This document shows, one piece after another, positions 32,016 through 41,800 of a DNA stretch of 49,770 nt. A program made the translations under genes and the position numbers. The notes beneath the pieces are model-generated. The model worked only from the letters and a program-made list of their open reading frames with translations. It had not been told where the DNA came from and made no database searches. Origin of the DNA: JBCCDY01 sp039030555 (GTDB lineage Bacteria > Bacteroidota > Bacteroidia > Cytophagales > Cyclobacteriaceae); contig JBCCDY010000027.1 in the NCBI GenBank assembly GCA_039030555.1, forward strand, positions 1 through 49,770. The letters are read 5' to 3'. How positions within the stretch are numbered: position 1 is the first letter of the stretch; each line of letters opens with the position of its first letter.

Positions 32016-34199
32016 CTAAACTTCTTCAGCTTTGGACTTCCGATAAGCCAGTCCGATTTTCAGTTCTATATAGCTGAATTCATCCTTCAATTCTGATTTG
32101 AGTTCAGAAAGTGAATTGAATTCACCGAGTTTAAGCTTTCCAAATTTTTCAAGTTTAACCTTTTCCATAAGTTGATTAGCTTCAATCTCACCTGTTTCTA
32201 AGTATTTGATCAAGTGACCGATTACTGTTGAATAAACCAGCCCCCGGAATTCTGCAATTTCTTCAACCGTTTTACCTTCTTTGAATAAGTCGAATGATAT
32301 TTCTGCCGTAGGGGTTTTACTCTTCTGAGTTTCAGTTTTTTCCGGTATCAATTTATCCAGATGCGTTCTTATAGTTTCTTTCGTCAGGCTGTTATCTTCC
32401 AAGCCTTCATTGGCGAGCAGATTCAGTTTTAATATTAGCTTTTGATAGCTCTTGTAATGATCCAGAAGTTCTTCAAGCTCTTTCTTATAAGTTTTGGTTG
32501 ATTTCTGTTTAGACAACTCCTTTTGATGATCCGTAATTTTATCGGTTAGTTTTTTTAGAAATTTCTGAAAATAATCATTCGCTTTAGACAGCCGTTCCTG
32601 AAGCTGGGATTTGTAATCTTCCTGAGCTAATATCTGATTTAACTGCTGCATGAACCGATCCCCAGTTTCTTTTAAGGGATAAGAATCATTGATCAATTCT
32701 TTGGTCCAAGACAGGTATCTCTGTTTTAGAGATCGGTTTTCGTCTTTATCAAAACTCTTTAGGTGATTATTTAACTCCCTGAGTAGTGGATCAAAGCTGA
32801 ATGCTCTTCTGGAAAAAGAAGCAAGAAATTCTTTACGGCCTTCATCTAAAGAGCCTTCCAGAAGCTCGATCGACTGAAAGTCTTCGAGATACTCGATCAG
32901 CGATTCTTCGATCTTTGGAGGGTTTTCAGGAATACCGGAATGGAGCTCAAGACCCTTCAGTGAAGTAAGCCTTGATAATGCCACATAAAGCTGACCCGGT
33001 GAAAAAGATTCGGAAAGATCGAGCGTTGCTCTTTCAAAAGTAAGCCCCTGACTTTTATGAATCGTGACTGCCCATGCCAGTTTAAGCGGATACTGCTCAA
33101 AACTGCCTTTGAGCTGTTCTTCAATTTCATTCGTCTCTTTGTTCAGCGCATATCGTTTGTTCTCCCACTTATACGGACTGACCTCAATTTCATCCCCCTT
33201 CTCACACTGAACACGTATATAATCTTTATCCAACTCACTTATTTCTCCGATCTTTCCATTAAAAAACTGACCTTCTCCCGAAGGATCATTTTTTATGAAC
33301 ATCACCTGAGCTCCTTCTTTCAGAACCATTCTTTCATCGGCCGGGTAGAGATGCTCGGGAAAGTCACCGCTAACAACCGCTTTGTATTTGTAATCGTCTT
33401 TTTTTATCTCTTCCAGCTTTGAAGAATTGATTTCATCGGCTTTCCGGTTATGGGTAGTTAAAAATATTGAACCATCCGAGGCGGAGTCTTTATCAGACCG
33501 GTAACTGTTCAAAAGACTGATATCATCTGAAGTTTGCCTGTTATGCCTTAGCCTGTTCAACAACTCAATAAAATCCTGATCTTTTTGTCGGTAGATGATT
33601 TTTAACTCTATGCCAATTGGTGATTCGTTCTTTAAAGCATGAGCCTGATAAAAGAAAAGGCTGGAATAATAGTTTTCAAGAATGGCTTTTTCTTCATTTT
33701 TAATAACCGGAGGAAGCTGTAAGAGGTCACCGATAAAAAGGATCTGAACCCCTCCGAAAGGATCAAATCGGCGTCTCCGGATACTTCTCAGAACATGATC
33801 GATACAATCGAGCAGATCGGCCCGAAGCATACTAACCTCATCAATAATGAGGAGTTCCATTTCCTGGATCAGCTTTCGCTTAGAAGCGTTGAACCTGCTA
33901 TTTCTGAAAAGTGTCTGAGGTGTATTGATCTGGACAAATGAATTGTTTAGTGGAATAGACTCCGGTACAAAGGCTCCAAAGGGAAGGTGAAGTAATGAAT
34001 GCAGGGTAACCCCACCGGCATTGATGGCAGCAATTCCTGTTGGAGCTGCAACCACAGTGTTTTTAAAAGTGTTCTGAATGATATGCCTGAGCAGAGTAGT
34101 TTTGCCGGTACCGGCCTTTCCAGTCAGGAAGATGTGCCGATTCGTATTGTTGATGTATTTGAATGCCAGCTCCGCCTCTGGACTTAGAGAATAACCCAC
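32016..34199 (-). CDS. Pif1-like superfamily 1 helicase with C-terminal HTH-like domain
   Basis: 727 aa from a GTG start at 34199 (no ATG is near). Residues 24-35 are Walker A (FLTGKAGTGKTT), with a PTGIAAINAGGVTLHSLL motif Ia-like block, Walker B at LLIIDEVSMLRADLLDC, and helicase motifs V/VI (AWAVTIHKSQGLTFERATLDL, YVALSRLTSLKGLELHS). This is a Pif1/RecD-type 5'-3' helicase. A ~150-residue coiled region follows, then FDLFKEGKTVEEIAEFRGLVYSTVIGHL, a helix-turn-helix of the kind found at the end of RecQ and Pif1-like proteins in Bacteroidota. Likely in DNA repair or replication fork handling. Divergent from the SGNH gene. Confidence 0.92.
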   Translation of the reverse strand: MGYSLSPEAELAFKYINNTNRHIFLTGKAGTGKTTLLRHIIQNTFKNTVVAAPTGIAAINAGGVTLHSLLHLPFGAFVPESIPLNNSFVQINTPQTLFRNSRFNASKRKLIQEMELLIIDEVSMLRADLLDCIDHVLRSIRRRRFDPFGGVQILFIGDLLQLPPVIKNEEKAILENYYSSLFFYQAHALKNESPIGIELKIIYRQKDQDFIELLNRLRHNRQTSDDISLLNSYRSDKDSASDGSIFLTTHNRKADEINSSKLEEIKKDDYKYKAVVSGDFPEHLYPADERMVLKEGAQVMFIKNDPSGEGQFFNGKIGEISELDKDYIRVQCEKGDEIEVSPYKWENKRYALNKETNEIEEQLKGSFEQYPLKLAWAVTIHKSQGLTFERATLDLSESFSPGQLYVALSRLTSLKGLELHSGIPENPPKIEESLIEYLEDFQSIELLEGSLDEGRKEFLASFSRRAFSFDPLLRELNNHLKSFDKDENRSLKQRYLSWTKELINDSYPLKETGDRFMQQLNQILAQEDYKSQLQERLSKANDYFQKFLKKLTDKITDHQKELSKQKSTKTYKKELEELLDHYKSYQKLILKLNLLANEGLEDNSLTKETIRTHLDKLIPEKTETQKSKTPTAEISFDLFKEGKTVEEIAEFRGLVYSTVIGHLIKYLETGEIEANQLMEKVKLEKFGKLKLGEFNSLSELKSELKDEFSYIELKIGLAYRKSKAEEV

Positions 34200-34292
34200 C
34201 TCTTGGTATTTTAAGTTTCTTAAAGATTAAAACTACTTTTTAATAATGTAATTGAGTATGAAAGGGATTAAATATTGTGATTAGTTTAAGGG

Positions 34293-35078
34293 ATGAATAT
34301 TAAATATCTGGCAGGCTCTATAGTAGCTCTGCCGCTTCTGCCTTTAATGTATGTTCAGGGAAAACGAATACGTTCCGGTATCCCTGATTTACCCGAAGCG
34401 ACTGGTAATTCGGGGTCGGCAGGGAGTAATACGGAATCAGTACTTAAAATGCTGGTTATTGGTGAGAGTACTATTGCAGGGATAGGAGTTAAAACCCACG
34501 AAGAAGGTTTTACAGGAACGCTGGCTAAAATACTGGCCGAAAAAACAGATACAACCGTAGACTGGAGAGTTTATGCGAGAAGTGGATATACGGTAGAAAG
34601 AGTAAGCAGGAAGATTATCCCGAAGATTGAGGAGAAGGAAGCTGATTTGATTGTAGTCGGTTTAGGAGGAAATGATGCTTTTACTTTAAATAATCCTAAA
34701 AGATGGGGCAGACAACTTATGGAACTGATCAATGAACTTAGATCAAAGTTTGGTGAGATACCGATCTTTTTTACCAATATGCCCCCCATTAAAGAGTTCC
34801 CTGCTTTCACTCCGGTCATAAAATATGTTGTAGGAAATCTGGTTGAAATTTTAGGTGATGAACTGGAAAGGGTATCCAAAAGTCAAGGAAATGTGTTTTA
34901 CAGTGCGGAAAAGATTACAATAGGCGGATGGACAAAAAAATTCAATATTGAAGGAACAGCGAAAGACTTTTTTAGTGACGGAGTTCATCCTTCCAAGCTA
35001 ACTTACCAGGTCTGGGCCAGAGATTTTGCTGGTTTTATGATAGAAAGCTCTGATCGGATTAGAATCAAACAGGATTAA
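34293..35078 (+). CDS. SGNH/GDSL-type hydrolase, membrane-associated
   Basis: 261 aa. An N-terminal hydrophobic segment (residues 5-22) lacks a clear cleavage site, so it may be an anchor. Catalytic blocks: nucleophile Ser59 in VIGESTIAG (GES in place of GDS), Gly-Asn block III at GLGGNDAF (Asn127), and the Asp229-x-x-His232 pair in SDGVHPS. These enzymes cut esters of lipids, acylated sugars or thioesters. The presence of the full triad argues it is active. The membrane-protein gene 69 bases later may be co-transcribed. Substrate unknown. Confidence 0.9.
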   Translation: MNIKYLAGSIVALPLLPLMYVQGKRIRSGIPDLPEATGNSGSAGSNTESVLKMLVIGESTIAGIGVKTHEEGFTGTLAKILAEKTDTTVDWRVYARSGYTVERVSRKIIPKIEEKEADLIVVGLGGNDAFTLNNPKRWGRQLMELINELRSKFGEIPIFFTNMPPIKEFPAFTPVIKYVVGNLVEILGDELERVSKSQGNVFYSAEKITIGGWTKKFNIEGTAKDFFSDGVHPSKLTYQVWARDFAGFMIESSDRIRIKQD

Positions 35079-35147
35079 AGCTTTCCTTCAAACCTCATAG
35101 CTGAAAGAATAAACCATTTATCTTTATCAACTCATAATTAGTATCAG

Positions 35148-36266
35148 TTGAAACATTTATATTCCAGATTAACCAGTAACAGGCAACTGCTTACCTATCT
35201 GGTTCTCTTTAATGTGGCCTTTATGATGACGTTTGGGATGTTTTTCCCGAACGATGCGCGTGTAATTTCCAATAGTTTTCATACCGCTCCCTCAGGAGCA
35301 ATAGCCGAAGATGTTCTACAAGATAAAGTGGGTAAAATTATACACTTGGGTCAGGAATTTACCCTTTCCAGCACATGGTACGATCAGATTAATTATATGC
35401 GGATGGCTAATGGTGAGGAAGCAGATGCTCCTTTCAAATACCGTTTACTCTACCCGAATATTGTACGATTGATGATTGGTATGGAAGATTTTTTATTTAA
35501 TAAGATTTCTTTCTATCAAAGCCTTGATCGTTATCGCAAGGCACAGCTTAATTTCTGGGTACTCAATTTTATATCACTTCTTCTAGGAGCATTCTTTTTG
35601 AAAAAGCTTTTAAACTGCTTCACAAAAGACCATGAACTAATCATGCTTTTACTCGTCCTTTTCCTTACTCAGTATGGAGTACTCTTCACAGCTACATTCG
35701 CTATGATTGATGTGTTTTCCTACATGTTATTTTGTGTGTTCCTGTATCTGCTTGTTAATAGGCAATGGCTGACTTGTAGTTTTCTTTTAGTCGTAATGTC
35801 TTTAAGTAAAGAAGCCTTTGTGATCTGTACTCCGGCACTACTGGCTATGTATCTGGAAACGAAACAGAAAGCGTTGATTGGGCTGAGCGTAATTCCCGTT
35901 ACAGTTTTTGTAATGATCCGGTTAACTATGGGTGAGAGCGCGGTAAGCGTTGAAAATAACTGGAATGTTATGGAGGGAAAATTTGAGCTCAAATATTTAA
36001 GCATGCATCTGGGCTCCATTTCAGGTTTTACTAAGCAATTGGTAGGTATAGTACTGGCTTACGGAATTACTGTGATTTACCTGCCCAGGATTTTCGTACT
36101 TAAAAGATTTGGTATGCTCTATTTTTCCATCACTTTCTCGAGCCTACTGCTTCTTGCACAATTGATTCTTTCCATTCAGATCTCAAGAGTTTTGGCACTG
36201 GCACTACCACTATGGCTTATGGTAATTGCCATCAACTTTGTAAAAATCAAAAAGGTCAAGACTTAA
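35148..36266 (+). CDS. Polytopic membrane protein of unknown function (372 aa), TTG start
   Basis: The start is a TTG at 35148; the next ATG would lose the first helix (QLLTYLVLFNVAFMMTFGMFF). About nine hydrophobic helices follow. Between helices 1 and 2 a ~90-residue periplasmic loop contains the line PFKYRLLYPNIVRLM, similar in pattern to segments of GT-C-like proteins, but I cannot name the family. The upstream SGNH hydrolase suggests surface-polymer or acyl-sugar work, as inference. Its stop (36264-36266) overlaps the stop of the convergent response regulator gene (36263), inside a terminator hairpin. Confidence 0.78.
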   Translation: MKHLYSRLTSNRQLLTYLVLFNVAFMMTFGMFFPNDARVISNSFHTAPSGAIAEDVLQDKVGKIIHLGQEFTLSSTWYDQINYMRMANGEEADAPFKYRLLYPNIVRLMIGMEDFLFNKISFYQSLDRYRKAQLNFWVLNFISLLLGAFFLKKLLNCFTKDHELIMLLLVLFLTQYGVLFTATFAMIDVFSYMLFCVFLYLLVNRQWLTCSFLLVVMSLSKEAFVICTPALLAMYLETKQKALIGLSVIPVTVFVMIRLTMGESAVSVENNWNVMEGKFELKYLSMHLGSISGFTKQLVGIVLAYGITVIYLPRIFVLKRFGMLYFSITFSSLLLLAQLILSIQISRVLALALPLWLMVIAINFVKIKKVKT

Positions 36267-36278
36267 TTAGGTCTTGAC
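36255..36278. terminator. Bidirectional hairpin with both stop codons in its loop
   Basis: Eight-base perfect stem GTCAAGAC / GTCTTGAC around TTAATTAG. The loop holds the plus-strand TAA (36264-36266) and the minus-strand stop at 36263. A T-rich stretch follows on the minus strand (CTTTTTGATTTTTA), so it serves the LytTR gene at least. Confidence 0.65.
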
Positions 36279-36973
36279 AAAAGTCTGTTTAAATTCATTT
36301 TATACATTTTACCTATTGGCACTTCGTATTCTCTTATAAAAATTCGGTTTCCTTCTATGCGATGGATGTGTTTTATAGACACAGCAAATGACTTGTGAAC
36401 CCTTAAAAACTCCTTCGGTGAAAGTTGGCTGAGTAATTCAGAAATTTTTTCCCGGATGGTAACCACTTCGTTCGCTGTAACCACCTTAATGTAATTGCCA
36501 GCCGCTTCAATATATAAAATGTCTGCTGTAAATACCTGCACATATTTTTTATCGCCCTTCAGAAAAATAGAGTCATCACCTGAAGAAGCAGATTTTGAAA
36601 CGGTGGACGAACTGGGTTCCGACTTTGGCTGAAATGCCTTGTTAACTGCTTTCAGAAAACGTTCGAAACTGAAAGGCTTCAAAAGATAATCCACTATATT
36701 AAGCTCGTAACCTTCAAGCGCATATTCACTGTATGCGGTAGTAACAATCACTTTAGGGGGGCTGGAAAGCGTCTTCAGGAATTCAAAGCCTTTCAGCTTG
36801 GGCATATTGAGATCGAGAAATATCAGGTCCACCTGATGCTCGTTAAGATATTCTAATGCTTCAATGGCATCATAGCAATTTTTCACGAGCTGAAACTGGG
36901 GTAGCAGATCGCAATAGCCTTTTATGATGTCATGAGCAATGTGCTCATCATCAACGATTAAATAGGTATTCAT
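36263..36973 (-). CDS. LytTR-family response regulator
   Basis: 236 aa. Receiver domain at residues 1-115 with phospho-acceptor Asp54 (LIFLDLNMPKLKGFEFL), Asp8-Asp9 and the C-terminal Lys in YLLKPFSFERFL. The LytTR DNA-binding domain follows (residues about 135-236: IFLKGDKKYVQVFTADILYIEAAGNYIKV, FLRVHKSFAVSIKHIHRIEGNRI). It overlaps the LytS gene by four bases (ATGA) and forms a two-component pair. LytTR proteins bind direct repeats about ten bases apart with a TTTG-like core; the gap before the divergent ABC genes is the obvious target. Confidence 0.93.
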   Translation of the reverse strand: MNTYLIVDDEHIAHDIIKGYCDLLPQFQLVKNCYDAIEALEYLNEHQVDLIFLDLNMPKLKGFEFLKTLSSPPKVIVTTAYSEYALEGYELNIVDYLLKPFSFERFLKAVNKAFQPKSEPSSSTVSKSASSGDDSIFLKGDKKYVQVFTADILYIEAAGNYIKVVTANEVVTIREKISELLSQLSPKEFLRVHKSFAVSIKHIHRIEGNRIFIREYEVPIGKMYKMNLNRLLSRPN

Positions 36974-37737
36974 AATCGTTTAATAATCAATTGTACTTCA
37001 TATTCATCCTGATTTATGGACTTAGTATACCGATGTTTGGCGTGGTAAGCAAGTTCCAATCTACGCTTAAGGTTCTTTAATCCGATTCCTCCTTTTTCAG
37101 ATGAAATGGAGGAATCGAAGTTGTTTTTGATGGAAAAAATAATCTCGTCACCACTGGTAGCAAGGCTTAAATAAATAAAAGCATCCGAGCGCAAGTTTTC
37201 GACACCATGTTTGAAGGCATTTTCCAAAAGAATAATAAAAAGTAGTGGCGTTAAAGTGTACCCGATACCTATGTGTACGTCGAACTTCACATCAATCTCC
37301 TTATGATAACGCATTTGTTGTAGTTCGATATAGTCCTTCAAATAATCTACCTCTTTTTCAAGTGATACCACCTCCTGTTGTCCCTGATAAATGCTGTAAC
37401 GCATCATATCCGAAAGCTTCAGCACCAGTTTCCCAGCCTGTTTGGGATCCTTTTCGATAAGGCCATAAAGGTTATTAAGCGTGTTAAAGAAAAAATGTGG
37501 ATTAATCTGACTTTTTAAATGCAAAAGCTCTGTTTTTTTCTTTTCGTTTTTTAGCCGGATAACAGATCTTACCTGCCAGAATAGCCATGGTATGGTAACC
37601 ACCAAAGTAAACACGAAGGAGGTCAAGACGGCCTGAAATTCCAACCCGTCCGATGTACCACCTACTACCATTAATATGAAGTAGGTGAGTATAATGAGCA
37701 GTAGACTATATTTTTTGACAAATGAAATCATGACCAA
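36970..37737 (-). CDS. LytS-like sensor histidine kinase
   Basis: 255 aa. Two membrane helices (residues about 8-26 and 37-56) with a very short loop, then the His_kinase (PF06580) core with the acceptor His81 in LKSQINPHFFFNTLNNL, and an HATPase domain with LLENAFKHGVENL and GGIGLKNLKRRL. Compact members like this pair with LytTR regulators. The start is the ATG at 37737; another at 37731 would shorten it by two residues. The pair is divergent from the ABC ATPase and ABC/M1 genes, so it probably adjusts them. The signal is unknown. Confidence 0.93.
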   Translation of the reverse strand: MVMISFVKKYSLLLIILTYFILMVVGGTSDGLEFQAVLTSFVFTLVVTIPWLFWQVRSVIRLKNEKKKTELLHLKSQINPHFFFNTLNNLYGLIEKDPKQAGKLVLKLSDMMRYSIYQGQQEVVSLEKEVDYLKDYIELQQMRYHKEIDVKFDVHIGIGYTLTPLLFIILLENAFKHGVENLRSDAFIYLSLATSGDEIIFSIKNNFDSSISSEKGGIGLKNLKRRLELAYHAKHRYTKSINQDEYEVQLIIKRL

Positions 37738-37876
37738 TGTTAAGGAAGCGATTTATGCAAAACAAAGAACTTGATAAACGACCTCATCACCAATATGAAC
37801 TATAGGAACCGAGGGGCAAAGTTCGTTTGAATAAGCCAGAATCAAGTATGAATAAGCTTTATATCACTTGATCACA

Positions 37877-37898
37877 TTTGTTTAAAGTCGTTAACAAA
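37877..37898. promoter_or_regulatory. Candidate control site between LytS and ABC genes
   Basis: TTTGTTTAA, five bases, TTAACAAA is an imperfect inverted repeat 36 bases upstream of the ABC ATPase start, and further TTTG motifs occur (at about 37877 and 37909). LytTR regulators favour such TTTG-containing repeats. Only symmetry and position support it. Confidence 0.35.
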
Positions 37899-37933
37899 CG
37901 GGACTAGGTTTGTCGAAACAATTCAGGCATTCA

Positions 37934-38800
37934 ATGAATACACTTCAGATCAGAAACCTCTCCAAAACTTACACAAATGGAGTTCAGGCGCTTAATCGTA
38001 TCTCCCTTGATATACCCACCGGTATGTTTGGTTTATTAGGACCAAACGGAGCTGGAAAATCGACACTCATGAGGATCATTGCGACACTTCAGGATGCAGA
38101 TACGGGAAGCATTACATTTGGTAAACTAGACACACTTACGGAAAAGAATAAAGTTCGTAATATACTCGGATACTTACCACAGGAGTTTGGGCTATACCCC
38201 AAAGTATCGGCAGAAACCCTGCTCGATCATTTGGCAGTACTCAAGGGAATTACGAACAAAGAAACAAGGAAGGAGATCGTAAAAACTTTGTTGTACAAAA
38301 CCAATCTCTACGACCATCGAAAAAAGAATCTGGGAGGGTATTCAGGAGGAATGAAGCAGCGCTTCGGGATCGCGCAATGCCTTTTATCCAATCCCAAACT
38401 GATCATTGTAGATGAACCTACAGCTGGTCTTGATCCGGCCGAAAGAAACCGGTTTTACAACTTACTCAGTGAGCTTGCTGAAAATACGATCGTCATTCTC
38501 TCTACCCATATTGTCGAAGACGTTAAGGAACTTTGTACGAGCATGGCGATCATTAACAGGGGGGAAGTATTACTCACAGGTAATCCTGTGGATCTTATTC
38601 AACAGATACAGGGAAAAGTGTATCGTAAGATCATCCGTAAACAGCATATCGCCGAGTACAGGGAACGTTACAGGACGATAGGTGAAAAAATGCTTCAGGG
38701 GAAACCTGTCATTCAAATCCTGAGTGAAGAACCTCCCGGAAATGGTTTTGAAACGGTATCAGCTGACCTTGAAGACGTTTATTTTTCCCAAATCTCTTAA
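37934..38800 (+). CDS. ABC transporter ATPase subunit
   Basis: 288 aa from the ATG at 37934 (an alternative TTG at 37910 adds eight unneeded residues). Walker A GLLGPNGAGKST (residues about 38-49), Q loop LGYLPQEFGLY, signature LGGYSGGMKQR, Walker B KLIIVDEPTAGLDP and H loop STHIVED. A ~60-residue C-terminal extension (QGKVYRKIIRKQHIAEYRER) is a regulatory tail. It serves the ABC-2-type permease domain of the fusion encoded downstream, with a gap of 95 bases. A LytS/LytTR pair is divergent. Cargo is unknown. Confidence 0.94.
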   Translation: MNTLQIRNLSKTYTNGVQALNRISLDIPTGMFGLLGPNGAGKSTLMRIIATLQDADTGSITFGKLDTLTEKNKVRNILGYLPQEFGLYPKVSAETLLDHLAVLKGITNKETRKEIVKTLLYKTNLYDHRKKNLGGYSGGMKQRFGIAQCLLSNPKLIIVDEPTAGLDPAERNRFYNLLSELAENTIVILSTHIVEDVKELCTSMAIINRGEVLLTGNPVDLIQQIQGKVYRKIIRKQHIAEYRERYRTIGEKMLQGKPVIQILSEEPPGNGFETVSADLEDVYFSQIS

Positions 38801-38895
38801 TAAAGCTTTTGCCTTCAGTACTTCCAGCAGACTCTCAAAGCTCCATCATTACCAAATCACTTTTTTAGAAACTCTCAACTGAACTTCATTATAAT

Positions 38896-41800
38896 ATGTG
38901 GTACGAAATATTCAAATTTGAAATCCGATACAGACTAAGTCGCCCGGAGACCTGCATTTACTTTGGCATCCTGTTCCTCTATTCAATTGTGGCTGTAGAC
39001 ATAATTTACGAAGGGCAACTGGATCCACTGAGTAGAAATTCGCCTATTATAATAGCCCGAACAATGGCTATCGTTTCTGCTCTCTTTATGATGATTTCTT
39101 CCATGGTCACCGGAGTAGCGGTTCTTCGGGACTTTGATCACCGGATGGAATCGATTCTGTTCATCAACCCCATCAGTAAAAGGAATTATTTGATGGGACG
39201 TTTCTTTGGCTCACTGGTTATTCTGATATTCATTTTCAGCAGTGTTCCTCTCGGTATGAGCCTGGGAGAGTTAATGCCGTGGGTGGATCAGCAAAATCTG
39301 TTACCCTATAACCTTTGGAGTTATGTGCATCCGTTTCTCTTTCTGGTATTACCCACTCTTTTCTTTGGAGGAGCCATTTTCTTTATCACGGGAACACTTA
39401 GTCGCAAACTCATTGTCGTCTACATACAGGGCTTTGTTTTCCTGATACTTTACGTACTGGCGATGAGCCTTGCAGTAGGTTCTGATGATCTTTTTTGGAC
39501 AGCTCTTCTGGAACCCTTTACGTTTCAAAGTGTTCGCATTGCTACACAGGCATGGACCACTGCTGAGCGTAATATATTGATGGTTCCAATAGAGGGATTA
39601 CTGCTCTATAATCGATTGTTGTGGCTTGCAATAGGTATCGTCACTTTAATCGTAGGGCATTATCTTTTCGACTTTAAAGTCCTGAAGGAAAAGACATCTG
39701 GTGGAAAAAAGAAAACCGGATCATTAGCTTCAGAAGCTCTTCATAACGATTTTTCAGATCTTCAAATTCCGTTTGTTAAAAATCAGAAAGACCCTTTACG
39801 ATGGTTGCGTCAACTTATTCAGCATACGGTATTCAGTTTTAAGTGGATAGTTAAAGAAGTCCCCTTTTGGGCCATCGTCATTTGTGGTGCTGGTATTCTG
39901 GTGATCAGCTCGTTTGATTTGGGAACCACCTTCGGTGTAAACAGCTATCCGAAGACTTACCTGATTGTGGGTGAACTTCAGGAAAACACTCTTTTCTTTT
40001 TTCTAGCCATTGCCATTTTCTACTCCGGGGAATTGATCTGGAAAGAACGTGGAGCAAGGATCGATGAAATAACGGATGCTTTACCGATTTCTGATGCTAT
40101 TGGTATTGTAGGGAAGTTCGTAGCACTCATATCTTCCTATACGATTTTGTTTGCAGCGATGATCCTAACGGGTATACTCTTTCAGGCTCTCAATGGATAT
40201 TATCATTTCGAAATAGGGGTATATCTAAAAGGCTTTTTTCTGAAAATACTTCCTTTTCTGGTCTTACTGACCATGACTGCTTTCTTTTTTCAGGTCATAA
40301 TCAATCACAAGTTTATAGCGCACATTGCCGTGGTGATTTTTGTTTTCGTTGTAATCAGTATACCGTTGGTTTTTCAATGGGATCACTGGCTGTTTTCTTT
40401 TGGAGGAGGAGATCTTCAGTCTTATTCAGATATGAATGGATATGGTCATTTCTTGAAGCCTTACCTTTGGCTGAAGGCTTACTGGCTCCTGTTTGGCCTC
40501 TTATTATTGACCGTAGCCATTGTGTTTTCTGTAAGAGGAAAGGAAAATATCTTTCTAAAAAGATGGAAATCCAGCAGGCTTCGTGTTACACCTCAGCTTA
40601 GGAATACAGCTATTTTCTGCTTCATACTTTTTGTATCTACCGGAAGCTTTATTTTTTATCATACGAATGTGCTGAATCGTTATTGGAGTATAAAAGAACA
40701 GAAGTCTCTGCGAGCACAATATGAAAAAGAACTCAAGAATCTGCAGTATACTCCACAACCTGAAATAGCTGTGGTATATCTGGAAATAGACCTTGACCCG
40801 GAGAAGCGAAATTTTACAGTAGAGGGCCATTATTTGCTTCACAATACCCATCATGAATCCATTGAAGAAATACACATACAAAAACTCCCAAATGATCAGG
40901 TCTCGATAGAATATTTTGAAATTGACGGAGGGACAGATCTCGATAAAACCTATGAAAACTTCGGGTATAGTATTTATCGATTAAGAAATAAACTGGCATC
41001 TGATGATACCTTAAAAGTTGCGTTCAGACAGGAATTTGTGACTAAAGGATTCATGGAAAGTTCGAATACGGATATTGTTTTCAATGGTACATTCTTTGAT
41101 AATTTTTACCTCCCAACGATTGGTTATAACAGGGGTGTCGAGTTAAGAAAAGATGACGACAGAAAGGCATTTGGTCTGAGTCAGAGACCTGCTAGTGCTG
41201 CAATAAACGATTCCAGCCGATTGAAAATAGGTCGATCAGATGGCGACGGAGAAGAAATCAACTTTGAAGTTATCCTAAGTACAAGCAGCGATCAGACAGC
41301 TATAGCACCGGGTCGCCTTCACGAGGAATGGAAAGACGGAAATAGAAACTATTTCCATTACAAAATGGATCAACCCATGTCGAATTTCTTTTCGATAGTT
41401 TCGGCCCGTTACGAAACTGTACAGGATACATGGGTTTCTGAAAACAGGCAACAGTCCCAGCCAGTAAATTTAGAGATCTTTTATCATAAAGGGCATGAAT
41501 ATAATCTGGATCGGATGATGCATGGAATGAAAAGGTCTTTCGATTATTTCACCGAACATTTAGGCCCTTACCCATATCAGCAAATGAGAATACTGGAAGT
41601 TCCTGTATATAAGAACAGGGCTCAATCCTTTCCAAACACAGTTCCTGTATCGGAAGACCTTGGATTTATCATGAATATTGATGACGAAGAGGATCTAGAT
41701 ATGGTTTTCTTCATCATGGCACATGAACTGGCTCATCAGTGGTGGGGGCATCAGGTAAATCCGGCTAATGTACAGGGTCAATACATGATCAACGAATCGC

